The position numbers and the translations under genes were made by a program. This document shows positions 26,771-36,300 of a stretch of DNA of 64,000 nt, piece after piece. Numbering within the stretch: position 1 is the first letter of the stretch; each line of letters opens with the position of its first letter. The notes beneath the pieces were generated by a model. That model did no database searches and was not told where the DNA came from. It saw only the letters and a program-made list of their open reading frames with translations. Source of the DNA: CAYNFR01 sp964396595. GTDB taxonomy: Bacteria; Bacteroidota; Bacteroidia; Chitinophagales; Saprospiraceae. The stretch spans positions 35,150-99,149 of the forward strand of contig CAYNFR010000007.1 of assembly GCA_964396595.1 (NCBI GenBank), given 5' to 3'.

Positions 26771-27199
26771 TTAGTGCTTCTGAAATACTTCGATCTCCTT
26801 AGTGACCTTGATTAAGTCAGTAAAGCGACCTTTGAATCTAGTGGCACGAACCATATGATTATCAATCCAATGGTAATTTCCTCCACGTGGCTTATTCATT
26901 AATAACCCGTGATACTTGAAGCCATGCTTTTTCAACCATGTCTCCGTTATCTTTCGGTGTTCCTCCGTCCTAGAGGTAAAAAATGTGATGATATGACCTT
27001 CATCATACCATTTGTTTAAGGTTTCAAGGGCGTCAGGATACGGTGCACAAGTCACCATTCGCTCTGGTTCTTCATTTGGCACATCATCACATACTGTACC
27101 ATCAATATCGATGAGATAGTTTTTGATATCCTCAGATAGTACTGGACTAAGAGTTTTACCGGATTCGTCTTTGATGACCTTAAGTTCGTGCTTACTCAT
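26771..27199 (-). CDS. HAD-superfamily phosphatase-like protein
   Basis: 142 aa from the ATG at 27199, which starts just after the M23 peptidase stop (27202); the longer frame overlaps that gene and is not needed. LIDIDGTVCDD is HAD motif I with both Asp residues. FFTSRTEEHRKITE carries motif II Ser/Thr, the Lys side is GFKYHGLLMNKPRGG, and HWIDNH is a motif III/IV acidic site. The small capless form resembles the NagD-less HAD proteins often labelled phosphoheptose isomerase by mistake in Bacteroidota. Probably a cytosolic phosphatase of unknown substrate. Confidence 0.78.
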   Translation of the reverse strand: MSKHELKVIKDESGKTLSPVLSEDIKNYLIDIDGTVCDDVPNEEPERMVTCAPYPDALETLNKWYDEGHIITFFTSRTEEHRKITETWLKKHGFKYHGLLMNKPRGGNYHWIDNHMVRATRFKGRFTDLIKVTKEIEVFQKH

Positions 27200-27201
27200 T
27201 C

Positions 27202-28038
27202 TTATAATTTTAAATAGTCGGAAGGGTTTATAGAAATTCCATTGTGCCACAGCTCGAAATGTAAATGAGGTCCGGTAGAAAGCGTCCCTGTATTACCTAT
27301 TATCGCTATAGCCTCCCCAGCGCGGACAAAGTTACCCTTCTCTTTTAACAATTGCGAGTTGTGCTTATAAAAAGACAAAATATTAGCCTCGTGCTGAATA
27401 CCGATAATATACCCTGTTTCGATATCCCATCCATCCATAATCACATAACCATCCATAAATGCCTTGACTGCAGTGTTGGCGGGTGCTATAAAATCGATGC
27501 CAAAATGCTTCTTTGAAGGATCGTAGGGCGAACTCACTATTCCTGAGACAGGAATTATATGAGGACTAAATGAAAGTACTTTTAAGAGATCTATTCTTGA
27601 CGAACCTGTCAATTGACCATCTTGTGATTGAGCAGAACCACCGCCGGTATAAGAAGGGGTCTGAAGATTTACCACAGGATTTAATTCAATGTTTTTTAGC
27701 AAGTCCGTGTCGCCCTGCCCACCTGTGATAATCGTTCGGAATGCATTAAGATAGGTCTGTCTTTCTTCTATTGATACTTCCATATCTTCGAGCGATTTGA
27801 TCAGTTTAAGAACTTCATCATTGGACTGTACTTGTCCATATCCGGGAATTAACTGCCTGAGAGGCGTATAGGCTGCCGTCGCCCAGATTACAGAACCAAT
27901 AATGATAAATAAACTACTCAGCAGTACATAGATGCCTGTAATTGATAGATCAATTGATCTTACCTCTTGGAGATCGTCTGACCTGAGAAAAACCATCTTA
28001 TAATGCCTGCTTTTATTAGCCGTCTTATCTTTCGCCAT
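27202..28038 (-). CDS. M23-family peptidoglycan endopeptidase, membrane-anchored
   Basis: 278 aa. One membrane helix at about residues 30-50 (ITGIYVLLSSLFIIIGSVIW) anchors the protein, and a coiled segment follows (VLKLIKSLEDMEVSIEERQ). The LytM domain fills the C-terminal 120 residues: HFGIDFIAPANT with the first zinc His and Asp, then TGPHLHFELWHNG with the HxH zinc site. Such enzymes cut peptide cross-links or act as amidase activators in cell division and wall remodelling. Full zinc ligands suggest activity. Its stop lies 2 bases before the HAD gene start, so both probably share a transcript. Confidence 0.88.
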   Translation of the reverse strand: MAKDKTANKSRHYKMVFLRSDDLQEVRSIDLSITGIYVLLSSLFIIIGSVIWATAAYTPLRQLIPGYGQVQSNDEVLKLIKSLEDMEVSIEERQTYLNAFRTIITGGQGDTDLLKNIELNPVVNLQTPSYTGGGSAQSQDGQLTGSSRIDLLKVLSFSPHIIPVSGIVSSPYDPSKKHFGIDFIAPANTAVKAFMDGYVIMDGWDIETGYIIGIQHEANILSFYKHNSQLLKEKGNFVRAGEAIAIIGNTGTLSTGPHLHFELWHNGISINPSDYLKL

Positions 28039-28237
28039 TCTAGCAGATGTTTAACATAATGACGTCCAAAGATCGATTTATTTCATGTTTCTGCCCAAGA
28101 TATTATTCACATACGATGAGGTCAATAGTCATTATTTCATCTCTTAAACAACATAATGGCTTACTTTTACCAAGCCAATGTCATCTTAAAATGGCTTATA
28201 TATAAGAATCTCACGTCAATTGACGTTTCAATGTTCT

Positions 28238-31195
28238 ATGAGAAAGTATCTACTTTTATATCTTCCTCTTGTTCTCAGCGTGCTTGCGATAAGTTCATGT
28301 AAGACTGTCAAAAAAAGCAAACAAGATGTTGGCTTTATTGGCAAGAAATATCACGATATGACTGCTCGCTACAATGGATATTTTAACGCCAAGGAGCTAT
28401 ATAATAAAAATATCGAGGATATTAAAATCAGTCACACGGACAATTTTTCGACCATCATACCGATTTACGAGTACAACGCTGAATTCGATCGATCGATTCT
28501 GGAATCAGACATGGACAAGGTGATCGAAAAAGTTACCAAGGTGGCAGCACTTCACGAACCGAGTCAGTGGGTAGATGACTGTTATGCATTGATGGGCAAA
28601 GCCCAATATTTAAAAGGTGATCTAGAGACAGCGCAAGAAACATTCGAATATTTCGTCGCAGATTTTAATCCAAAAGATCCGGACTCAAGAGTTTATATTT
28701 CCCCCACTATTAAGGAAACCAGCCAAGACAAAAGAAAAAAAGCAGAAAAAGAACGAAAAATTCAACAATCTGAAAGAGACCAGGCCAGAAAGGCTAAAGA
28801 AAAAGATCGGGCAGCAGCTAAAAAGGAGCGAGAAAAAGCTGCCAAGAACAGAAAGAAAAATCCACAACAACGAGCTAAAGATGCCAAAGCTAAGTTAGAA
28901 GAAAGACTAGCCAATGTTCAAGCTCCTGACAACTCCAATACAAAAAATACCAACCAAGTATCATTTGATCCGGATGAAGAATATATCGCTTCATTTGAAA
29001 ACAAACCCCCTCCACCGAGGGTGACTGAGCTGCAAAGTAGCACAGGCGGATTTCTAAAACACACCCCAGCATATCAAGAAGGTGTTTATTGGCTCGCCAA
29101 GACCTATATCGCTCGATCTTTATGGCTCGAAGCTAACTACTTTCTGGACAAGCTCGAAAGTGAAGAAAAGCTGAATGGAAATCTCGAAGAGCTCACGGCT
29201 ATTGCACGCGCTGACTACTATGTCGGCCAGGAGGATTTTAATAATGCAATTCCCGCTCTTGACAATGCGATCTCCATGTCCGCTAACGGTAGAGTGAAAG
29301 CACGTATGGCATTTATTAAAGGCCAAATAAGCGAAAGATTAGGACGTGCTGATGAAGCATTTGCCGCCTACGAACAAGTCAAGAAATACAATCCATCTTT
29401 TGAAGTGCGCCTTCATGCTGAAATGAACCAAATAAAAAACTCTTGGGCAGCTCATAAGCTTGCAGAAAAAGATGCCGTCAATCAACTCAACAGACTAGCC
29501 AATCAAGCTAAATACGAAAATTTTAGGTCGAGCATTTATTCTTCCATAGCCGAAATTAAATTAGCCTCCGGTGATGAAGTTGCTGCTCTGGAATATTTTA
29601 ACAAGGCACTCGAAAGCGGTGGATCAGCAGACAAAACTGAGTTATTCTATCGACTAGCAACACTCTTCTATGCAAAAGAAGACTTTGTCAAAGCCAAAAA
29701 CTACTTCGATAGCACAGCAATGGTCATTACGTCCAAAGACAAACGAAAACCCGAAGTTGATGGAATGGCGCGAAACCTGCATCGTATTTCCCTCAATATT
29801 CAAACCATCAATCTCAAGGATAGCCTACTCAGATTGTCAGAAATGCCGGAAAAAGAACTCCGATCATACGCAGAAAAAATGGCGCGTACAAGTCTTGAAA
29901 TAAAATCTGAGGCTGAACAACAATCATCCATGCCTTCAGGTGTAGCTAGCACGGCTCCGTTACTCGCCGGGGATAGTAAATTTTTCGCTTACAATCCAGC
30001 ATCGAAAGATCGCGGTTTTCGTGATTTTATCACCCGATGGGGAAGTGATCGCACAAGAGAAAACAACTGGCGAAGACGAAACAGACCAGACAGGACATTG
30101 CTTGATATGAGTTCGCCAGACGGGGCCGCACCTAGCTTCTCAGCAGAAGATCTGGATATAGAAATGAATAAAATCCTTCGCGAGATACCTACATCTCCCG
30201 ATGATCGCGCTACGGCTCTTGCCACAAGAGAAAAAGCAATGTATGAACTAGGTACGGGATTCAGAACGCTGATTAATAAATATGAAAAGTCTGGTGTAAC
30301 GCTAGAAAAATTACTGCACGAGCACCCCCAATTTGACAAAAAGCCCGAGGTCTATTTTTTCCAATACCTCAATTATACAGACATCAATGATAAAGTCAAG
30401 GCGAACGAGTACTTTAATAAATTGATGGAAGAATACCCTCACTCAGAATTTGCACAGTACCTCCGAAATCCCAATTCCAAAGATGGTCTAATGACGGAGA
30501 AGAGAAAAATCGAACTCTATTATGATAAAACCTATGAGCTATTCACAGCTGATAGACATGATGATGCTTATTCCCGATTGATTAATTCTGCTGACTTATT
30601 TCCAGGAGATCATCACATGATTGCCAAATTTGACCTCCTCAAGGCAATGATAATCGGTAAGCTTAAAGGTCAAGACGATTATGTTAATGCGCTCCGAGGC
30701 GTCATCCTTAAATATAATAATACACCCGAGCAGACATATGCTCGAGAACTATTAAGATTCATAAGAGGTGATGATGCCGCTTTCGGCAAAGATGTAACTA
30801 CTGAAGATCTTGCCACATTTGCGCTGGAAGATGATCGATTGCATTATCTGATCGTTGTGGTTTACAACGCCAACAAAGGTCAGATCGAAGAGATTAACAA
30901 AAAAATAGAGGCCTTTAACGAAAAATACTACAAGGAGAAAAGACTTAGACTGGGCGATATGGTATTGGACCAAGAAGCAAAGACTTCATTTATTCTTATC
31001 AGAAGGTTTAACAATAAAGATGATGCCATGGTCTATTACAATAATGCCATCAGAGCCGGGTCAAACTATATAGATACTAATACCTTCAGCTACGAGTTAT
31101 TCGCCATTAATCAGAAAAACTATCGAGAAGTAATGAATCAGAAATCCGTTAATAGCTATCGCCAGTTTTTTGAGTTTAACTACCTGAATAAGTAA
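28238..31195 (+). CDS. porW: PorW/SprE-type lipoprotein of gliding and type IX secretion
   Basis: 985 aa from the ATG at 28238 (an ATG at 28220 adds six residues). A lipoprotein signal with SSC near residue 20 is followed by KKYHDMTARYNGYFNAKELY, the opening typical of SprE/PorW. A long Lys/Glu/Arg-rich charged helix (roughly 165-225) precedes several TPR blocks (SEEKLNGNLEELTAIARADY, AALEYFNKALESGG). In Flavobacterium and Porphyromonas this lipoprotein is required for T9SS secretion and links outer-membrane parts with the PorLM motor. Two T9SS cargo genes lie in this window (7035 and 33380), so the system is in use. Confidence 0.83.
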   Translation: MRKYLLLYLPLVLSVLAISSCKTVKKSKQDVGFIGKKYHDMTARYNGYFNAKELYNKNIEDIKISHTDNFSTIIPIYEYNAEFDRSILESDMDKVIEKVTKVAALHEPSQWVDDCYALMGKAQYLKGDLETAQETFEYFVADFNPKDPDSRVYISPTIKETSQDKRKKAEKERKIQQSERDQARKAKEKDRAAAKKEREKAAKNRKKNPQQRAKDAKAKLEERLANVQAPDNSNTKNTNQVSFDPDEEYIASFENKPPPPRVTELQSSTGGFLKHTPAYQEGVYWLAKTYIARSLWLEANYFLDKLESEEKLNGNLEELTAIARADYYVGQEDFNNAIPALDNAISMSANGRVKARMAFIKGQISERLGRADEAFAAYEQVKKYNPSFEVRLHAEMNQIKNSWAAHKLAEKDAVNQLNRLANQAKYENFRSSIYSSIAEIKLASGDEVAALEYFNKALESGGSADKTELFYRLATLFYAKEDFVKAKNYFDSTAMVITSKDKRKPEVDGMARNLHRISLNIQTINLKDSLLRLSEMPEKELRSYAEKMARTSLEIKSEAEQQSSMPSGVASTAPLLAGDSKFFAYNPASKDRGFRDFITRWGSDRTRENNWRRRNRPDRTLLDMSSPDGAAPSFSAEDLDIEMNKILREIPTSPDDRATALATREKAMYELGTGFRTLINKYEKSGVTLEKLLHEHPQFDKKPEVYFFQYLNYTDINDKVKANEYFNKLMEEYPHSEFAQYLRNPNSKDGLMTEKRKIELYYDKTYELFTADRHDDAYSRLINSADLFPGDHHMIAKFDLLKAMIIGKLKGQDDYVNALRGVILKYNNTPEQTYARELLRFIRGDDAAFGKDVTTEDLATFALEDDRLHYLIVVVYNANKGQIEEINKKIEAFNEKYYKEKRLRLGDMVLDQEAKTSFILIRRFNNKDDAMVYYNNAIRAGSNYIDTNTFSYELFAINQKNYREVMNQKSVNSYRQFFEFNYLNK

Positions 31196-31361
31196 CTGAG
31201 CTTCACCTACTTACTGAATAAGTACTCAAATTTATGCCCATCGTCATAAAGCCTGCCATTCTTAGTTAAAAGCTAAAATGATCCTAGACGAATCACCGTG
31301 CTAGCGCAGGGCCAATACGCGTATAATACACTACTATTCCCCCGGAATCTAAGCGATAAAG

Positions 31362-31742
31362 TCAAATCTGATTATTCAGTTTGTCGAGATAATAGACCTG
31401 ATAAACTAAATGTGCGATGATCACACACACCCCCGCCCCGACGAAATGTATGTCCGCATAAGGGTATGTCCACCTTATGACACCCAAGACTAATATTCCG
31501 ATAATAAACTTTGAGAAAAACGAAAAAAACATTCCCGCCATCAAGCCTGTGCCTTTCTTACTCTTCATAGATGAATTACTTATGCGGAAGATAAGAAGGT
31601 GATTGATGGTAAGATAAGCAGATAACATATTCAGTGTTTTTAATACGCTAACCATTTCTCTTGCACCAAACAGTATATACAACAGTCCCCATATAATAAC
31701 GCTGAAGAGCATGGTTCTTATGATGAAAGCTATGTAGGTCAT
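31362..31742 (-). CDS. Small membrane protein, ATP-synthase accessory locus
   Basis: 126 aa with four hydrophobic helices and short basic loops. I do not recognise a named domain, but small four-helix proteins in this position, between AtpZ and atpB, are usual in Bacteroidota and resemble the AtpI-like assembly group. It overlaps the AtpZ gene by 4 bases (ATGA), so translation is coupled. After its end, the plus-strand porW gene approaches instead of atpB. Confidence 0.55.
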   Translation of the reverse strand: MTYIAFIIRTMLFSVIIWGLLYILFGAREMVSVLKTLNMLSAYLTINHLLIFRISNSSMKSKKGTGLMAGMFFSFFSKFIIGILVLGVIRWTYPYADIHFVGAGVCVIIAHLVYQVYYLDKLNNQI

Positions 31743-31957
31743 AACTTATTTTGCATCACATCTCTGATCAGCTTAAACATAAATGCCCCGAGCATCAGTA
31801 GCAATAAGGCAACAGTAAAATAGGGATTGTCCAAATTTAAGATTGCATCTATCTTTTGTCCGACCCACATAGCGACAAATAACAATACAAACATCTGAAT
31901 CGCTAATCCGGAATATTTCAGGTAAGAATGACCGCTTGTCTTTCTTTCTTTTTTCAC
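31739..31957 (-). CDS. AtpZ/AtpI family protein
   Basis: 72 aa with two membrane helices (LAIQMFVLLFVAMWVGQKID and YFTVALLLLMLGAFMFKLIR). The G-x-x-ID-x-x-L loop between them matches the AtpZ/AtpI family, which helps assemble the F-ATP synthase c-ring and may carry Mg2+ or Ca2+. It lies 4 bases after the bactofilin stop and overlaps the next gene by 4 bases. AtpB is missing downstream, unlike the usual order. Confidence 0.8.
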   Translation of the reverse strand: MKKERKTSGHSYLKYSGLAIQMFVLLFVAMWVGQKIDAILNLDNPYFTVALLLLMLGAFMFKLIRDVMQNKL

Positions 31958-31961
31958 ACTC

Positions 31962-32378
31962 TTAAGAAGCGTGCTTAATTTCAGGGATGGCTTTTGGCGC
32001 GATTATCTGGCCTCCCATTTCACATTTGACATTGAAAACTGCACCGCTCTGTACCATGAGTTTGTCTGTCTGTATGTTACCGTTAATTTCAGCGGATTCT
32101 TTTACTTGAAGCAGCTCTTTTACGATGATAGTGCCTCTGATTACCCCTTCTATTACCGCATTGACGCACTTAATGTTGCCTACAATCTTTCCCTTTTGAC
32201 CTAGAATTAGTTTGCCGTTACAATCCAAATCGCCATCAAGCATGCCATCTAGGCGAAAATCTGACTCTGTCTTGATATTTCCCACAATCACGGAGCCTCC
32301 TCCGAGACTATTGATTCCCGATCCCATCTCGCGGATGTTGGCTGCATTATCGGTATTTCCATTTTTGTTGGTAAACAT
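31962..32378 (-). CDS. Bactofilin (polymer-forming cytoskeletal protein)
   Basis: 138 aa. The beta-helix domain shows the regular short strands of bactofilins: SVIVGNIKTESDFRLDGML, GKLILGQKGKIVGNIKC, IVKELLQVKESAEINGNIQT, each turn about 18-20 residues long. Flexible ends flank it, as usual. Bactofilins self-assemble into cytoplasmic filaments that shape the cell wall or position proteins. It opens a run with AtpZ and a small membrane protein. Confidence 0.88.
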   Translation of the reverse strand: MFTNKNGNTDNAANIREMGSGINSLGGGSVIVGNIKTESDFRLDGMLDGDLDCNGKLILGQKGKIVGNIKCVNAVIEGVIRGTIIVKELLQVKESAEINGNIQTDKLMVQSGAVFNVKCEMGGQIIAPKAIPEIKHAS

Positions 32379-32906
32379 TCAGAGGGTTTTATAAGGTTGA
32401 GTAATACGAGGCTAAAGAAATAAATAGTCCATGAATAAAACAAAATATTTACCCTATACCTCTAAAAATTAATTAACAAATTCGATTTCATCTTCAGATA
32501 GGGATGTTTTTGAATCTTATGAAAAGAAAACAAGGTAAGCAAGAGCTAATATAGCTGGGCTTTTTGTTTTTCCTAGATCACATATTGGTCAGACTCCTCT
32601 ACTTAGATCATTGTGGATCGATAAATACCAATGGTTATGTTATTATCCGATAAGATCTAAACTTGATGTAGATATGCATCCAATCTCTCAAAATAAAATT
32701 TCACCATCATAAGCACTAAATTCGCTTTTATTACCTGTCACGTAATGACAATTGGGTTTAGAGAGCTACATTTCGCCATATTCTACGCGTAAATTCATGT
32801 ATAATACAAGAAAAGCTGTTCTTTATTAAACCTTAATGCTCTAATATTGTATCCTGTCTCTACGGAGATTCGAAAAAGATTCTATTGTTCCTAAAAATAA
32901 TTAAAC
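32379..32906. other. Intergenic region, 528 bases, no gene seen
   Basis: This divergent gap separates the bactofilin unit and the bacilliredoxin gene and must contain promoters for both. No exact TAnnTTTG box with a well-placed TTG was found on either strand. It is AT-rich, with no hairpin or ORF I would call. Confidence 0.4.
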
Positions 32907-33320
32907 ATGTATCCTATAGAACTTACAATACCCATGTCTCGAGATCTTACGGATTTCGGTTTTACTAGCCTCAAAACAGTCGATGAAGTAAAATCGGTAT
33001 TTGACAATATGCAGGGGACCACCTTACTAGTGGTTAATTCTGTATGTGGATGTGCTGCAGCCAATGCTCGCCCAGGAGCTAAAATGGCCTTACAGAACGA
33101 GAAGAGGCCTGATGCCTTATACACTGTCTTTGCCGGAGTAGATACGCAATCTACAGCAACAGCAAGGGAATATCTTCTACCCTATCCTCCCTCATCACCA
33201 GCCATAGCTTTATTTAAAGATGGTCGTCTTGTTCATATGTTGGAAAGACATCATATTGAAGGAAGGTCAGCACAAATGATCGCTGCTAATCTCGTGAGTG
33301 CTTTCGATATGTTCTGCTAA
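32907..33320 (+). CDS. BrxA/BrxB-type bacilliredoxin
   Basis: 137 aa, the family length. VNSVCGCAAANARPG carries the C47-G-C49 active site of the YphP/YqiW family. In Bacillus these proteins reverse bacillithiol mixed disulfides on proteins. Bacillithiol occurs in several Bacteroidota, so that role is plausible here but the cofactor is not shown. The rest is a thioredoxin-like fold with FAGVDTQSTATAREYL and SSPAIALFKDG. The terminator at 33329 closes the gene, which is transcribed alone. Confidence 0.92.
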   Translation: MYPIELTIPMSRDLTDFGFTSLKTVDEVKSVFDNMQGTTLLVVNSVCGCAAANARPGAKMALQNEKRPDALYTVFAGVDTQSTATAREYLLPYPPSSPAIALFKDGRLVHMLERHHIEGRSAQMIAANLVSAFDMFC

Positions 33321-33328
33321 TAGCTCAT

Positions 33329-33362
33329 AAAAAAGGGGGCTATCATATGACGCCCCCTTTTT
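33329..33362. terminator. Strong bidirectional terminator
   Basis: AAAAAAGGGGGC (33329-33340) pairs with GCCCCCTTTTT (33352-33362), with an 11-base loop. A-runs and T-runs on both sides let it serve both the bacilliredoxin gene and the convergent 1768-aa gene. Confidence 0.85.
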
Positions 33363-33379
33363 ATCTCTATGATTAATCC

Positions 33380-36300
33380 TTAATCTAATCGTATCATTTT
33401 CTGACTCAGGCGTTGTCCATCTACATCGAGATGGTAATATAGTAAGCCTGTGCTATTGATCTCATCTTGTGTTATTCTGAGGGTATTAAAGCCTTTCTCA
33501 CGAAGAGAGTGGTGCTTATATACCAGCTTACCAGTTATATCCGTAACGGTTATGGTTACCCTTCCCGATTCTGTCAGTGTGAACGGTATCACCGTTTCAT
33601 CCTTGAATGGATTGGGCGTATTCTGACCGAGTAGTATCTCTGCGGCATTTTCCTCGAGTAAGGATCTGTTGAACTGAAGTGATACTCCCCACTCTTGACC
33701 TTCATCAGTATAAGCAGCTGCTTCGGTGACACCTGACGTTATACTCATGGCTTTGCTCAGCATAACATCCTTTTTAGCGCGGACTACGATCTCAAATGCA
33801 TATCCTTCGAATGTTATACCATTCATATTATACCAAGCAATCGTCGTCGTGTTATCATCGATTTTTGCATAGTGCTCTTCGCCGATAGGCATATTGATAC
33901 CTTCAATACCTACCACTTCCAGATTGTCAGTATTAATGGTTCCTTGCAGTGCTGCAATATTATGCCAGTTACTCGCTTCGAATGGTAACGAAATAATCTC
34001 CCCTTTCTTCAGCATTATGTCGTCGGTTGCTAATCTAAGATCATTGCCGGATCTAGTGCGTGATTTTAATGTACTGTTAGCGATGGCATTACCACTAACG
34101 TCTCCTATTTTGACCCCTATGAAGTCTTGATCCTCCATATTTTCTCTAAGCGGATCAATCATGATATGCTCGATAAATGGCCAAGGTCTATTGGTATTAG
34201 CAAATGTTTGTGATGCATTTACAAATCGCCAGCTTGGGCTATTGCGGAAATTAGTTAGTTTACCAAGAAGTAACTGTCTGATTTCTATTAAGTCAATAGC
34301 ACTTACGCGGCCATCTCCATTGACATCCGCAGCAATCACTTTGTACGGATCGTCTAGCAGCTTGTTAGCCAATATATGTCTTTGAATGATCACTAAATCT
34401 AGTGTAGATACCCCATTGAGTGGATTATCATTTCTGTATCCTGAGATTTGGTAAGTACTTTCCATATCAAGCTCTTCAAAGGCATATTTTCCTTCGACAC
34501 CTGTTATGTGAACCCTGCTCTCTCCAAGTCTCACCTCAGCACTCTCGATCATATGACCTTCTGATGTACGTAACTCTCCTGCGATCAAGGCAGCTCCTAC
34601 TTCTACATCCGGACAAACATCCGCATTATCATCTATTCTCAATCTTACAAAGCAGAACTCTTCGTTACCCGCTTCGTCTGCTACGAAAAGTCTGATATCC
34701 TTAACAGCCACGCGACCATTCGGAATGTCAGCACAAGTAAATGTCAGTGATGAAGTGGCATTGCCCTGAGCATCTTTGAAGTATACCTTCACAGCACTAC
34801 AATTGTCATATGATCCGCGATCAAAATCCTCTGCCCATATCGTCGCACTGCCATCCGTACTCATCGTAGCTGTGCTAAGATCTGAGATACACAACGGCGT
34901 CGGCTTCTGCTTGTCAACGAACAATACAGTTGTCCGCAGTGTAGCAACATTACCGCATCCATCCCTTGCTTCCCAGCGAATAAAATGGATATCTTTTATT
35001 CCTCCTACACCTGTTGTCATCGTAGCTGTACCACCCGTAGCCGTTTTAGGGCCGGCAATAATCTGCCCGGCACTATTCTCTGTTCTGATAACCCATCGGA
35101 TAGTAGAAGGATCAAGTGCTGCTTCTCCACATAGATCTGATACATAAGCAGTTACAATGCCGGAAGCTTTACAGTTGTTAAAATTATCGTCCTTGGACGT
35201 AGCACCATCCAAAATAGGTACTTCGAATGTCTCATCAGCGAATATTGAAGGTGGTGTGTCATCGACAATCTTGATTACTTGATCGAATGTGTAATATCCA
35301 TCGCGCTTCACATTGGATGTGTATCTAAAATATACATCCTTACGTTCACCTTTGTACTTCTCACAAGTTTCACACTTGCTGTCTTCCGTGATCCACTGAT
35401 CATCTATGAGTTCAACGTCGTCCTCATTGGCATCCGCACCTGAATTAGGTTTGTAAGTACACCAATCAATGACGGTCCATCTTCTAATTATTTTTTTGCA
35501 AGCTTCACCGGCTACTACTTCTGTATCTTGGTAGCTAGCTACGGCTAGGCTGCAATGGCTATCACACCATACAGGCTTGTCATCTACAGATCCTACACAA
35601 GCTAGATTGTCATTTTGGTCGATCAGACCTGCTTTAGCTTCGATATCATAAATGTCCTTACCATTAGCATCTTTTCCTATGACTACACATTCGCGCACTA
35701 AGCCTGGAAGAGATTCTCCGGTATGATGTAATGGCCATCTGATAGATGTAGGGTCAAATGCATTGTCATTTACTACATTGATAAGACTTCTACAGACCAC
35801 TTTGCCATTGTAAGTCCAGATCACTTCAATTTTACCCGCACCACAACCATCAATATCTTCGAGCAAACTATATTCCAGACCTTCATTACCGCATGGGCCT
35901 TCAATGACGACTGGTCTTGGTATTTCATATTTCTGACCACATCTCACTGTAATAGGCGCAGGACATGTTACAAGAGGAGCGAGTTTGTTTTCAACAATTA
36001 TATTCGTCCAACTCACTCCAGCCGGAGAATGCGGTGAATTATCATTGACAACTAATAATACTCTGTTCGTTCCAATATCCTTACAACAGAATTTAACAAA
36101 ATCCTTGCAGATGACATACGGAATCGATTGTCGCACAGTATCCTTGCCATTGATAGTCAATGCAACAAATATTCCATCATGATCGCATTGAGCTGCTCTA
36201 TACAATAGATTCCCATCCTCATCTGTTGCTTGTCTACCCGTACGAGGATTGATTATTGGATTTTCCCATTCAGCTGGTAAAAGCAAGCATCTTGTTATGT

